Shown here piece by piece: positions 15,671 through 25,812 of a stretch of DNA of 32,997 nt. The DNA comes from Candidatus Parcubacteria bacterium (GTDB taxonomy: Bacteria; Patescibacteriota; Patescibacteriia; CAIXNZ01), in the NCBI GenBank assembly GCA_026395755.1, contig JAPLYC010000023.1, positions 1-32,997 of the forward strand, written 5' to 3'. The translations under genes were made by a program, and so were the position numbers. The stretch's first letter is position 1. Every line of letters starts with the position of its first letter. Under the pieces are notes generated by a model. It saw nothing but the letters and a program-made list of their open reading frames with translations. It searched no databases and was not told where the DNA came from.

Positions 15671-16765
15671 TTACTGCGCGTTGGCATTCAGATTTAAATT
15701 AGCCGTCAGAACCAAGCTAAAGCTATTAACCATCATTTGCAATGTAGTAAGGAAATTAACTTCTTTGAGCGTGCCGATATTATAACTTATCATGAAAACC
15801 TGATTGAGTTTATCAGAAACTTGCAGGTAATAAGTCAGCTTATCAGGGCTTATCAGTGCCGTATAACCTTTTTTTGTGGTAATTTTTTCCAGCGAATTTA
15901 AATCAGCGCCCGGGGATTGGGCCAGATACCAATTAACCAGATCTGTTTGCTCCGGATTATCCTCAACACTGACCGCAAAATATTCCTCGGTGCTCGACTG
16001 AAAAATCACCTCATTCAGACTGGAATCCGTAGGCTTGGCCAAAAAATCCTTGGGATATAAAATTTCATAGTTAAAAAGCGGGTTGGAATATTTATTGACC
16101 AGACCGGAAGTTGCCAGAGCCGCGCCGCCTCCTTCTTTGGGATTATAGCCGCCGACTAATTCATCGCCATCCAGATAGCCGTCTCCGTCAGTATCAGGCT
16201 TTCTTTTTTCCGTGGTATAAAGATCTTCTTCAGTATCTGTCAGCCTATCCAAGTCCGCATCGGCACTGGTTATATAATTAATCAAGATAGGCACATTAAT
16301 ATTCAGATTCAAATTCTCATTGGTATTTTGATTCTCATTAACGTTCAAGTTTTCATTAAGGTTAATATTAACGTTCGAGTTCTCATTGGCATTCAGGTTA
16401 TCGTTGACATTGAGATTGTCATTGGCATTAGTATTAGCATTCAAATTTTCATTGGGCTGATTCAAGTTTTCTTCAGACTGATTCTGATTGAGATTAACAG
16501 TCGGAACAGCTGGCTGATTATTCTGGTTGCTGTTTGGCAGCGCCACTTGCCGTAAAGAAGTGTACAAATAATAAGCGCCAAAAGCCATACCGGCTAAAAC
16601 CAAAAAAATGACAAGAAAAACAAACAAAAATTTCCCCAGTTTACTTTTTTTCCTGGGGGATAAATACTGATGAAACTTTGCCGGCATAACATGCATTTCG
16701 TACGGATCTGTTTTTGCTTTTTCCTGAGCTTGAGTTCCCGCGCCTTTTTGATTTTGATTAAACAT
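15671..16765 (-). CDS. Membrane-anchored protein with Asn-X repeat linker, TSP3-like repeats and C-terminal globular domain
   Basis: TM FLFVFLVIFLVLAGMAFGAYYLY; NLNANTNANDNLNVNDNLNANENSNVNINLNENLNVNENQNTNENLNLNIN; DADLDRLTDTEEDLYTTEKRKPDTDGDGYLDGDEL. Confidence 0.8.
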   Translation of the reverse strand: MFNQNQKGAGTQAQEKAKTDPYEMHVMPAKFHQYLSPRKKSKLGKFLFVFLVIFLVLAGMAFGAYYLYTSLRQVALPNSNQNNQPAVPTVNLNQNQSEENLNQPNENLNANTNANDNLNVNDNLNANENSNVNINLNENLNVNENQNTNENLNLNINVPILINYITSADADLDRLTDTEEDLYTTEKRKPDTDGDGYLDGDELVGGYNPKEGGGAALATSGLVNKYSNPLFNYEILYPKDFLAKPTDSSLNEVIFQSSTEEYFAVSVEDNPEQTDLVNWYLAQSPGADLNSLEKITTKKGYTALISPDKLTYYLQVSDKLNQVFMISYNIGTLKEVNFLTTLQMMVNSFSLVLTANLNLNANAQ

Positions 16766-16870
16766 AAATAAAAAACTAAATAAACAAATTCAATAAATTG
16801 GAGTCTGTTTGCTGGTTAAAAAATTATTAATTGTCACTAATCACTGCCTAAAACAAGCTAATACCCGTGC

Positions 16871-17668
16871 TTAGGGAGTCGGGGTCACCGGTAATTTGCC
16901 GGGGCCATTGGGATTATAGCCATTTTTTATTTCATCGCCGTCAGTATAGCCATCGCCGTCAGTATCGGGATTCAAAGGATCTGTTTTATAATTATCAATC
17001 TCTTCCTTATCAAACAAACCGTCGTTATCAGTATCAGCGCTTTGCGGATTAGTACCCAAATTTATTTCCTGCTCATCTGTCAGCCCGTCATTATCAGAAT
17101 CAATGGCAGTATTGATATTGGCATTAAGATTGTCATTCAAATTAGCATTGACGTTCAGATTGGCATTTAGATTATCATTGATATTAAGATTGTCATTCAG
17201 ATTAGCGTTTAGATTGGCATTCAAGTTCAAATCGGCGTTCAAATTGTCATTTAAATTAGCATTCAAATCCGCATTTATATCTTCATTGAGATTAGGCAGG
17301 GTTATATTGCTATTGGGCAGATTAACATTGCCATTGGGCTGAGTCGGCTGGGCCACAAAGCTCAGATACGCCAGGACACCGCCAACGCCAAGCAAAATAA
17401 TGATAACGACCAGTAAAATCACTAATAATACCTTTTTACCCCTGCCTGACCTTACCTCCGGAGTCAAAGGCTGTTGTGGCGTTCTGGAGCCGCCGCCAAT
17501 GCCCGCAAAAATATCTTCCGGCTCTTTCATAGGTCTGGGAGCCGGACCGCTCTGCATTGGCCGTGGTGCCATAGGCTGCCCCGGCTGAGCAGGCCTGGGA
17601 GCTCCTGGTTGCGGCGCTGCCGGCCTTGGGGGCATCCCGCCTGTTTGTGGGTTTGGTGTATCAAACAT
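16871..17668 (-). CDS. Membrane-anchored protein with Pro-rich N-terminus, Asn-X repeat linker and TSP3-like repeats
   Basis: Pro-rich cytosolic N-terminus, TM VLLVILLVVIIILLGVGGVLAYL; NADLNANLNDNLNADLNLNANLNANLNDN...; DSDNDGLTDEQEINLGTNPQSADTDNDGLFDKEEI...DPLNPDTDGDGYTDGDEIKNGYNP. Confidence 0.8.
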   Translation of the reverse strand: MFDTPNPQTGGMPPRPAAPQPGAPRPAQPGQPMAPRPMQSGPAPRPMKEPEDIFAGIGGGSRTPQQPLTPEVRSGRGKKVLLVILLVVIIILLGVGGVLAYLSFVAQPTQPNGNVNLPNSNITLPNLNEDINADLNANLNDNLNADLNLNANLNANLNDNLNINDNLNANLNVNANLNDNLNANINTAIDSDNDGLTDEQEINLGTNPQSADTDNDGLFDKEEIDNYKTDPLNPDTDGDGYTDGDEIKNGYNPNGPGKLPVTPTP

Positions 17669-17713
17669 AAATTTTAAATTTAAGAGTTAAAATTATTGAT
17701 TAATATTAATAAC

Positions 17714-20329
17714 TTAAGGATAGATTGGGGAAGAAAGAGTCGGCTCTGGGAAAACATACTTAGTTACCATAATCTGGTTAAAAGTAGCAAGAAATGAATT
17801 AACCCCGTCCTGATCAGGCGCATAAGCAAAATCCAAACTTTTATCATAATCCCCTGTTATGGCTATATCAACATACTTAACAAGTACTCCACTGTCATTT
17901 TCAATATAAAATTGTAATTTATTGCTGGCATAGATTTCCACAATTTGCTTTTGATGTAAAAATGTATTCTGCGGAAAAGCTGTTGCTGATAAGCCTGTTA
18001 AATTTGTAATTGGTAAATTTGTGACTCTATCGCGCCATGCCTTTGAACAGGTACTACTCGAACAATCGACATCGTCTGTACAAGGATCACCTACATCTGT
18101 GCCACTTTGGCAGATCTTTATGTCATCCCAATAAGCAAAGTGAGTAGTAAACGTACCTGAAGTTAAAGTTTTCAGTGACAAAACACCGCCATCAAGGCCA
18201 AACAGCGCTTTATAGTTATTCAGCCAACTCATATTGGTTGGGGCGGGTATATAAAATCTAGAAAAAACCCTGAAGTCATTTTCGAATGTTTTTTGGGAAG
18301 CAAACCCTAAATAGGTATACTTTTTATCAATAGTTGTAACGGGTGTACCTCCTGTCCCGCAAATACCATCTTTAAATGTAGATCCTTGAATAATCCCCAC
18401 AGAATCAATGGAGCCAAGAATATTACCGACAAAAGCATTGCAATTAGCACTAGTAGGTAGACCATTAAAGGAAGTTAAATTTATATTCCAATCATTTGGG
18501 TTGGTACCGGCTCCCAGCACAGTCCACTTAGTACCTAGAGTTGCAGCATCTTGGAAATCTTCAAACAAGTCAAAGGTATAAGGCCCATCCTGGAACCAAG
18601 AGGTTGATACTTCAGGGGATACGTAAATATCTGCCGTACCATTTACGCTACCGACCTTGGCTGGTATTTTCGGTACCTTAACCCAGACACTAGCTGGAAC
18701 CGTGTTTTCATCAATATAATAAGGGATATAACAATTATTGTCCGTAATATTTAATAATACAGGGTTGTCGTTGGGGTTCGCCGGCAGAGTGTAATTAAAT
18801 TTAACCTGATAGTCTGTTAATACCTGATTTGTTGTATTAGTAACGGTAAATTTCTTTACTCCGGTTCCGGTTGAGCTAAAGCCAGGGCAGGCGCTGCAAT
18901 ATCCCCCCTCGCACTTCTCACCTTGGGCGCAAACAAAATTATTTGCGCAAGCTGTTCCAACGGCGGGTGGAGGCGCTGCATCCGAAGTGCAAACTATTCC
19001 CAGCAAATGATAACCGGTTGCGCAGCCATTACAGGTATTATTGCATTTATCAGCTTGACCATTAGAGGCAGTGCCATCATCGCAAAGTTCAAGTACGCCG
19101 GCTGCGTTATTATCAAGAGTGCCATTGCCGCAGTTAGACACGCATTGATGAGTGGTAGTATTAATATGGTAACCTGTTCCACAGCCATCGCAGGTGGTAT
19201 TACATTTACCAGGTTGTCCGTTATCAGCGCCATTATCACATAGCTCAGTTACATTAGCTGTATTTTTATTAATAGTATTATCGCCGCAATTAGAAACACA
19301 TTTGGCGGAAACAATACGGAAGCCTGTCCCGAAACAACCGGAGCAGCTACCATTGCAGTAGCCCAGTATGCCATTATAAGAACTGCCGTCATCGCAAAGT
19401 TCTTGTGTTGGAGTGGAATCTATGGCACTGTTACCACAATTATTAGTTTGCGGATTTATCTGGCATACACTACCTGCCACATGATAACCGGGTAAAATAT
19501 TGGTAACGCAACTTACAGCTATCGGAGTGGTAAAAGTAATTGCTTCAGATTTTATACAATAACCCGAAACTGCGTCACAGCTTGCGCCAAGTTTGCTGCT
19601 GCAATCATCAGTTGCCGGAGCTGTGCATTTTCTATTATAAACTGTTTTTAAACTGCCGCCGGTTGCCTGACTGCCATTATCTATAACTTGATTGGTAACG
19701 CTAGTAAATTTACGCTCGATAATTTCCGGCTGGCGCGCCAAAACGCACCAGGCATTCAAATGAACATCTTTACCAAATACCGGCGAATCAACCTGGCCGG
19801 TCAGCAGATTAACTGAACGCTTATAATCGCGTCCGGCATTATCAGTTGCCCAGCTTGAAGCTTCATTAAAATCATTTGCCGACCAGAAGTAGCCGTTGGC
19901 AAAAGTCTTATCAATATCCGGCGGGAAAAAATCAGGATTAACCGTACAACTGGTATTATCACAGCGGACTTTTACCAAACTGATTAATTCCTCAACCGTA
20001 GGTAAACGAAATAGCGGTTTATTGTCCACTGTTTTTAAGCCTTCACAAGTATTTATAGCATTTTGCCAAATATAACCGGGCTGAGTATCGGTAAGGCCCG
20101 CGGTCTTATAAATCGGCAAAGGCCGGCTCATCCAGACCAGACCGGTGCAACTGTCTTTCATGGTTAGGTCATTCTTATCGACAAAATTAGGACATGTTTG
20201 GCCGGATTTTAAATAATCTTTGACTGTATTTGCTGTTTCCACCATGGCAACGATCTGCCAGCTCAAAATACCCAGACAAGCTATCATCAAGGCAATGACA
20301 AAAATTTTAAACCAGTTTATATTAATCAT
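17714..20329 (-). CDS. Secreted surface protein: DUF1566-like, Cys-rich repeats, DUF2341-like domain
   Basis: N-terminal TM; FRLPTVEELISLVK...GYFWSANDF; repeated CG(D/N)....ELCD(D/N)G...GxCNxxCxGCxxGYH; KKFTVTNTTNQVLTDYQVKFNYTL...YYIDENTVPASVWVKVPKIPA. Confidence 0.8.
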   Translation of the reverse strand: MININWFKIFVIALMIACLGILSWQIVAMVETANTVKDYLKSGQTCPNFVDKNDLTMKDSCTGLVWMSRPLPIYKTAGLTDTQPGYIWQNAINTCEGLKTVDNKPLFRLPTVEELISLVKVRCDNTSCTVNPDFFPPDIDKTFANGYFWSANDFNEASSWATDNAGRDYKRSVNLLTGQVDSPVFGKDVHLNAWCVLARQPEIIERKFTSVTNQVIDNGSQATGGSLKTVYNRKCTAPATDDCSSKLGASCDAVSGYCIKSEAITFTTPIAVSCVTNILPGYHVAGSVCQINPQTNNCGNSAIDSTPTQELCDDGSSYNGILGYCNGSCSGCFGTGFRIVSAKCVSNCGDNTINKNTANVTELCDNGADNGQPGKCNTTCDGCGTGYHINTTTHQCVSNCGNGTLDNNAAGVLELCDDGTASNGQADKCNNTCNGCATGYHLLGIVCTSDAAPPPAVGTACANNFVCAQGEKCEGGYCSACPGFSSTGTGVKKFTVTNTTNQVLTDYQVKFNYTLPANPNDNPVLLNITDNNCYIPYYIDENTVPASVWVKVPKIPAKVGSVNGTADIYVSPEVSTSWFQDGPYTFDLFEDFQDAATLGTKWTVLGAGTNPNDWNINLTSFNGLPTSANCNAFVGNILGSIDSVGIIQGSTFKDGICGTGGTPVTTIDKKYTYLGFASQKTFENDFRVFSRFYIPAPTNMSWLNNYKALFGLDGGVLSLKTLTSGTFTTHFAYWDDIKICQSGTDVGDPCTDDVDCSSSTCSKAWRDRVTNLPITNLTGLSATAFPQNTFLHQKQIVEIYASNKLQFYIENDSGVLVKYVDIAITGDYDKSLDFAYAPDQDGVNSFLATFNQIMVTKYVFPEPTLSSPIYP

Positions 20330-20350
20330 ATTTTTAAACGTTTATGCCAG

Positions 20351-20417
20351 ACGTATTTCGGTTTCGATTAATGTTACGCCTAACGTAAGCCGCCAAACGA
20401 AACGTATGTCGAAACCG
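20351..20417. repeat. Composite palindrome between two giant genes
   Basis: CGGTTTCGA (20359-20367)/TCGAAACCG (20409-20417) flanking TTACG-CCTAA-CGTAA; direct ACGTAT repeats. Confidence 0.6.
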
Positions 20418-20435
20418 TATAACAACCAACGATTT

Positions 20436-23400
20436 TTATTCCTTACAATTACAATAAGAATATTCGGAATTAAACGGCGCCGGCTTATTGGTTAAAGTAT
20501 CGGTACAGCTTTTTTCCCGGTTATTAAAAGTATAATTACAGCCGGAAATACTTTGATTCGGCAAACAATTGCCGTTCACATCCACATCAACCATTTTATT
20601 ATTACTGGCAATCAATGAATCCTGGCCTGTCTGATCAAAAGTATCCGTAACGATATCCAGACCGACTGACTGGCAGGCTAAAGTTTTCTTACCTTGGCAG
20701 ACTTGTTCGCAAGACTGAGCCGGCCGGCTGTTTAAATAACAATTATCCACTCTGATGCCGCAAGTCTCCCGATCGCAGTGCAAAATACCGCCGTCATAGC
20801 CGAAACTTTTACAGCTCTTATTATATTCCCGCTGAATATCTTTTTCAATTTTACCGCCGGCTGATGTGAAAAATTCACAGGATTCACCGGGATCAAGCTG
20901 GCCGTCGCCGCAATTGGTTTCTTTCAAACAATGAATTTTTAAATTGGTTGTGGCTGGATAGCTTTCAATGCTGCCGTATTTGAAATTAACTGCCAGCGCC
21001 TTTTTACAGACAGTATTGTCTTTGGCCACGCAAGTGCTGGTCCAGTAAAGATAATTGTCATCATTAGGGATAAAGCAGTCGGTGGAACATAAATTACCCG
21101 CATTTTCATCATAACTGCAACTGGCCGGGCATAATTTCAAAATATCTTTATCAATATAAGGATTGGCAGGATCTGAATTTGTCTGGCTGACCAGGCTGTA
21201 TAATTCAGCCACGGTCGGCAAGCGCGATGGCACGGCGCAGCCAATACTCAGCGCGTCCGTATAGTTCCAATTGGCGTCAATTTTAGTAATATTATCACTC
21301 GACAGCCAGCTTATATTGCTGCAACGATCAGTAATATAAGTCTCATTGCCCAAAGTGACTGCCCGCAAATCCGGGCATTTGCTGATGTTAATGTCATAAG
21401 ATACAGAGTTTTCAGGCAGAGGTAAAGCTAAATTCAGACTGGTTTCCGGTTCCGGATGATACCTTAAATAAGTGGATACTTCCTCTTTGCATTTATTTTG
21501 GGCTGTATCGCAATAATAGCCTAAAATGCAATCATTATCACTTTTACAGCCATAGCTGTTTCTGGCGCCCAAACATTTTTTATCAGCGTCGCCGAAATTC
21601 CTGATGGAACAGGATAAATTGCTGGCGCAGACGCGGCATTCGGCGTTGTCTTTACTCTCACAGGTCTGCCCATAAGTATCCGTGGTGCAGCTGCCGCCCA
21701 TTTTTATATGAGTGCAATCAGAAGAGCACAAAGGATCAGACTTGTAATCGCAAGTCTCAAATGTACCCGCGGAATTTGGCCGCTGGATAATGCCGTCTCC
21801 GCAATAAGTACTTTTACAAAGACTATTACAGCTAACACTTTGACATACATTATTAGTACAAGAGCCTGTTTTGCCGCAATTACTGTTAGTTGTACAGCTC
21901 AGGCCTACTCGGTCATCGCAATTTTCACCAAAGCTGCTCTGAATCTGCCCGTCACCACAATATCCCCCGTGATACTGGCATAAGGCTCCGCTAACCGGAT
22001 CATTTGCGCACTGATACTGCGGTCTGGCGCTGGCTTCGGCAATTATTCTTATATCATCAATATTTATATTTAAAATTGCACCTGAAACTGGGGTGAAAAT
22101 CAATCTGAATTCCTCACTCAAGCCAGTACTCATAACCGGTGTCGTAAATTCATCAAGCTGATAGAGCTTCCAATCGGCTTTTAAGTCAGCTGCTTTTTCT
22201 GCTAACTCCGTCTGATTCCCCAGCCAACCCTTAAGTTGGGACATATTACCGACTTGAAATTTAATGGAACCAACAGCGCCTTTAACCCGTAGCGAAATGG
22301 TATATTTTTTATCCGGAAAAAAATTAATTGATTGCTGCAAATTCATGACTGTATCAGCTGAACTAGCCACCATTTTCAGGCCGGATCTGCCTTCAAAATA
22401 TTGATCAGTATCCAAAATAACTGTTCCGCTGTCTTTTTGCCAGGGCGTAAAATAGCCTTCAAATCCTGGGTTATAAGCAATATTAACTGTTTGTTCCGCG
22501 CTCGGCGGCAAATAATTTTTTGCATCGCATTGTTCGCCATACTGCATTTCCACCTGCCCGTCACCGCACCAGCCGCCATAAGTCTTGCAGTCACCAACCG
22601 CTGCCTGCGGCGAATACATGGATACCGAATAAATTATGGGATTAATATCTAAAGCCAAGGGATCAGGTAATCCAGCCGCTATTTCTGCCAAAGTACTTGA
22701 TACTGGAATATTGGGCAGATAATAATGATCACCCACAAAATGCAGAAAAATTGTATGCGGTCCTGCTGTTAATCCGCCAATAAAAAGACTGCCTGTTTGT
22801 TCGGTATTGCTAGCTGGAATGATTATAAAGCCTGCCAGTTGTCCTAGATCAGTAGTATCAACATAATCATTATCAACATAAACGCTGAATATTAAACTTT
22901 TCAATAAATCATATTTTCTATTATCCGTCGGGTCAATCAAACCATATTCCGGTATATCAACTGCGCCCTGCTGACAATAACCATCCGGATAACTGGGTGG
23001 ATTTTTACACTCATCATTGCTGCTACAAAATGCAGTTATATCAGAATTGCGGCAAACACCTTTAATATTATATAAATCATCACCCGAATGTTTCTGGCTG
23101 ATTAAATAATCAATTTGTGAGGTAGTTAATTTGGTCAGATCATCAGCCCAATTAGCTGCTTTTATCGTCAGATTATAACCGCCAACTTGAGGCAAATTAA
23201 AATTATAGCTAGCTCTAAAGCCACCGTCAGATTTTATTAAATTTAAATTATCCGGTAATTTCTTTACCCAATAGGTATAGGGTCCTATAGAAGAACATGC
23301 TAAACTAACTACCTGACTCCAATCTTGACTGTAATTTACGCAATCGGCTCCGTTTAAAACAGGGACAGAGCTACCGCCTTTACCTGAACACATATATTGA

Positions 23401-25802
23401 GAATTTTGATCAAAGCCGGCGCTTCCCTTTTTCAGCGCTGCCGGAATCAAACCCTCATCGCATTGTTCACCGGCTTTGGCTTCAACAACTTTATCACCGC
23501 AAAAACCGCCGCAGTCTTCAATGGTCAGATTGCCGCCCTCGCTGATGGTGCAGGAAGATGTGCAGGAAGCTTTAATACTGGCCTCATTATACCAGTCCTG
23601 AAGTCCAAATAGCCGATCACACCAGGACAAACCCTCTGTCATGGGCATATTGGGATCGCAGCTTTCACCGCATTGGGTCTGCCAAAATCCGTCGCCGCAG
23701 GATTGTTTCCAGCTGCCGGAATAACAATATAAATTTTTGTATTGGGTATTAACGCAATTTGCACCCTGGCTGTCGCAGCCGGCTAAACAAGCGCCGGGCT
23801 GATAACAGTCATTAGTGGGATTCGTATCATTATTGTCATAATAACAAAAGCCGGGCTGACACAGATCCTGCTCCGTATATTCAAAACGATTTATAAACGA
23901 ACAACTTTGACCATTATCACGGGAAACATACTGATAAACAAAGTCACCGTCATTAACATATGCTTGGCCGGCTTGAGGACTTGGTGCTGCAAATAAACCT
24001 AGTTTGCAATCAGAAGCGCCGACTCTCAAAGCGCCGTCAAAGACACTATACGCCTCGCTGTCAGTCATTTTACAGCCTGAAAAAAAAGTTTGATCGTAAA
24101 ACTTTAAATTAGATTTATCCCAGCAAGTCAGCGGATCATAACTGGAAGAACAACTGGAACAATAACCTGACATACACTGCTGGGTCAGCGGACAGCCTGT
24201 CACTGGATTATTGGACGCATCTCTGGTGCAGATATTTTGACAATTTGCTTTATCAATAGCATTGGTGCAATCATGTTGGCTTTCTTTTGTGGTTGACATG
24301 ATGTTTAACGGATCTGTCGGCAAAGCCGTGCCTAATTCATTGCCCAAAGTAGCCTGCCAGGACGGCCAGGTGGAAATAGAATGATTTTTAATATAGGTTC
24401 CCGCGTCTAAAACAGGACATTTACCGCCATGATTGGATTTATAATTATCCAAAAGACGGCCTAATTTAAACATATCGGCCAGTCTGACAGTATCGCGGCG
24501 CAATTTGTCTTTTTGCATTTCCGCGTCCACCAAGTTCACCGCCTCCATCTTGTTTTTATTAAACTTCCAGTTAGCCATCATTTGCTTAAAAATATTAATG
24601 GAAGGCGGTGCCGCGTCCTGGTTGTAAGCCATCACATAAATATTGGTGAAAAAATTATTGCGGTCAATATTGGCCGCGCTGATATAAATGGTTCTTTCGT
24701 CCTGAACGCCCAAATAACCGTCAACTTTTACTGCTTTGACGCTGGCTGTGGGCTGGATTACATTTTCCCGATACCAAGTCTCAGGATCTTTATGATCCTT
24801 ATTGGTATAAATTCTGACGCCGATGATATCTGTAGTCGGCGAGGTTTGATTAATTGAAACGCCGGCAATCACCGGATTTATATCCAAAATATTATTTATT
24901 TTATTACAGGTGCTTTGCGGACAATCCGTATTTCTCTGGCAGACCTTAGCCTCATTAGCGCCGGCTACGCAGTGGCCGGTTTCTATGTTAACTTCATCAA
25001 AAGTATTCAAATTACCCGGCAGAGGATTAGACGAAGGATCAAAATAATAATCACTTAAAAAACGCAGATTTACAGTGTGTTCTCCCGGGTTTAAATTGCC
25101 GATTAAAACCGAACCGTCCTGCAGCTGGGTAAAATCAGTCGCGGGAATAATAATATACCCCTTACGATAATTTTCTTCTTTATCACCGGCGGCAAAAACA
25201 GCAGGCATATCCAGATAAACACTAAAAATCAGACTCTTAAACAAGTCGTATTTATTAGTATCAGTAATGACATTATCATCGCTATATTCTAAAACAGACA
25301 AGCTTTTGGTTGCGTCGCTGCTAATCTGATAAGAATGATAATTAGTGGTATTGGAATTGCTAAAAATATAATCCAATTGCTGGCTATTAAGATTGGCAAA
25401 ATTATCAAAGGAATTAGCCGCCTTGATTTTAAAATCGTAATTACCTTCTTGAGCTACGCTAAATTTATAGGTTAAATCCATCAGGCTGGAAGCATAAATG
25501 CCCTTGCCATCCCCTGTTTTTTGGACAATGCCGGAATCGCTGGTTAAGGCTGAACAATTCGCGCTAGCCACCCAGGCTGGAGGGGTAATATTAGAATCAT
25601 AGAATTTAAAACTGTCACATTCAGAAGCGGCTTTACCCAGGGCAGCCCCGCTTTCCAAATATGAACTGACCGGAAACAAATATTGTTCCAGCAAAGTATC
25701 CTGGCTTGAAGGCGCTAAATTAGCATCCTGCGCTATACCGGCCACAGGCAACAAAAGCAACGCAAAAGCAGCCAGTAAAATTTTTAGTTTTAGTTTTATC
25801 AT
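20436..25802 (-). CDS. Giant secreted Cys-rich surface protein (1788 aa) with signal peptide, duplicated unknown domain, CBM4_9-like region, Cys-rich repeats, DUF1566-like
   Basis: Signal MIKLKLKILLAAFALLLLPVAGIAQDA; repeated CGDGxxE..GEQCD; FTPWQKDSGTVILDTDQYFEGRSGLKMVASS...YTISLRVKGAVG; SRLPTVAELYSLV. Confidence 0.85.
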   Translation of the reverse strand: MIKLKLKILLAAFALLLLPVAGIAQDANLAPSSQDTLLEQYLFPVSSYLESGAALGKAASECDSFKFYDSNITPPAWVASANCSALTSDSGIVQKTGDGKGIYASSLMDLTYKFSVAQEGNYDFKIKAANSFDNFANLNSQQLDYIFSNSNTTNYHSYQISSDATKSLSVLEYSDDNVITDTNKYDLFKSLIFSVYLDMPAVFAAGDKEENYRKGYIIIPATDFTQLQDGSVLIGNLNPGEHTVNLRFLSDYYFDPSSNPLPGNLNTFDEVNIETGHCVAGANEAKVCQRNTDCPQSTCNKINNILDINPVIAGVSINQTSPTTDIIGVRIYTNKDHKDPETWYRENVIQPTASVKAVKVDGYLGVQDERTIYISAANIDRNNFFTNIYVMAYNQDAAPPSINIFKQMMANWKFNKNKMEAVNLVDAEMQKDKLRRDTVRLADMFKLGRLLDNYKSNHGGKCPVLDAGTYIKNHSISTWPSWQATLGNELGTALPTDPLNIMSTTKESQHDCTNAIDKANCQNICTRDASNNPVTGCPLTQQCMSGYCSSCSSSYDPLTCWDKSNLKFYDQTFFSGCKMTDSEAYSVFDGALRVGASDCKLGLFAAPSPQAGQAYVNDGDFVYQYVSRDNGQSCSFINRFEYTEQDLCQPGFCYYDNNDTNPTNDCYQPGACLAGCDSQGANCVNTQYKNLYCYSGSWKQSCGDGFWQTQCGESCDPNMPMTEGLSWCDRLFGLQDWYNEASIKASCTSSCTISEGGNLTIEDCGGFCGDKVVEAKAGEQCDEGLIPAALKKGSAGFDQNSQYMCSGKGGSSVPVLNGADCVNYSQDWSQVVSLACSSIGPYTYWVKKLPDNLNLIKSDGGFRASYNFNLPQVGGYNLTIKAANWADDLTKLTTSQIDYLISQKHSGDDLYNIKGVCRNSDITAFCSSNDECKNPPSYPDGYCQQGAVDIPEYGLIDPTDNRKYDLLKSLIFSVYVDNDYVDTTDLGQLAGFIIIPASNTEQTGSLFIGGLTAGPHTIFLHFVGDHYYLPNIPVSSTLAEIAAGLPDPLALDINPIIYSVSMYSPQAAVGDCKTYGGWCGDGQVEMQYGEQCDAKNYLPPSAEQTVNIAYNPGFEGYFTPWQKDSGTVILDTDQYFEGRSGLKMVASSADTVMNLQQSINFFPDKKYTISLRVKGAVGSIKFQVGNMSQLKGWLGNQTELAEKAADLKADWKLYQLDEFTTPVMSTGLSEEFRLIFTPVSGAILNINIDDIRIIAEASARPQYQCANDPVSGALCQYHGGYCGDGQIQSSFGENCDDRVGLSCTTNSNCGKTGSCTNNVCQSVSCNSLCKSTYCGDGIIQRPNSAGTFETCDYKSDPLCSSDCTHIKMGGSCTTDTYGQTCESKDNAECRVCASNLSCSIRNFGDADKKCLGARNSYGCKSDNDCILGYYCDTAQNKCKEEVSTYLRYHPEPETSLNLALPLPENSVSYDINISKCPDLRAVTLGNETYITDRCSNISWLSSDNITKIDANWNYTDALSIGCAVPSRLPTVAELYSLVSQTNSDPANPYIDKDILKLCPASCSYDENAGNLCSTDCFIPNDDNYLYWTSTCVAKDNTVCKKALAVNFKYGSIESYPATTNLKIHCLKETNCGDGQLDPGESCEFFTSAGGKIEKDIQREYNKSCKSFGYDGGILHCDRETCGIRVDNCYLNSRPAQSCEQVCQGKKTLACQSVGLDIVTDTFDQTGQDSLIASNNKMVDVDVNGNCLPNQSISGCNYTFNNREKSCTDTLTNKPAPFNSEYSYCNCKE

Positions 25803-25812
25803 ACTTTTTTAT

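Noticed and set aside
16328-16555. Plus-strand hydrophobic ORF (MILINVQVFIKVNINVRVLIGIQVIVDIEIVIGISI...)
   Set aside because: Antisense read-through of the Asn-X hexamer repeat (AAY complement gives ATT/GTT); same for 17103-17342.
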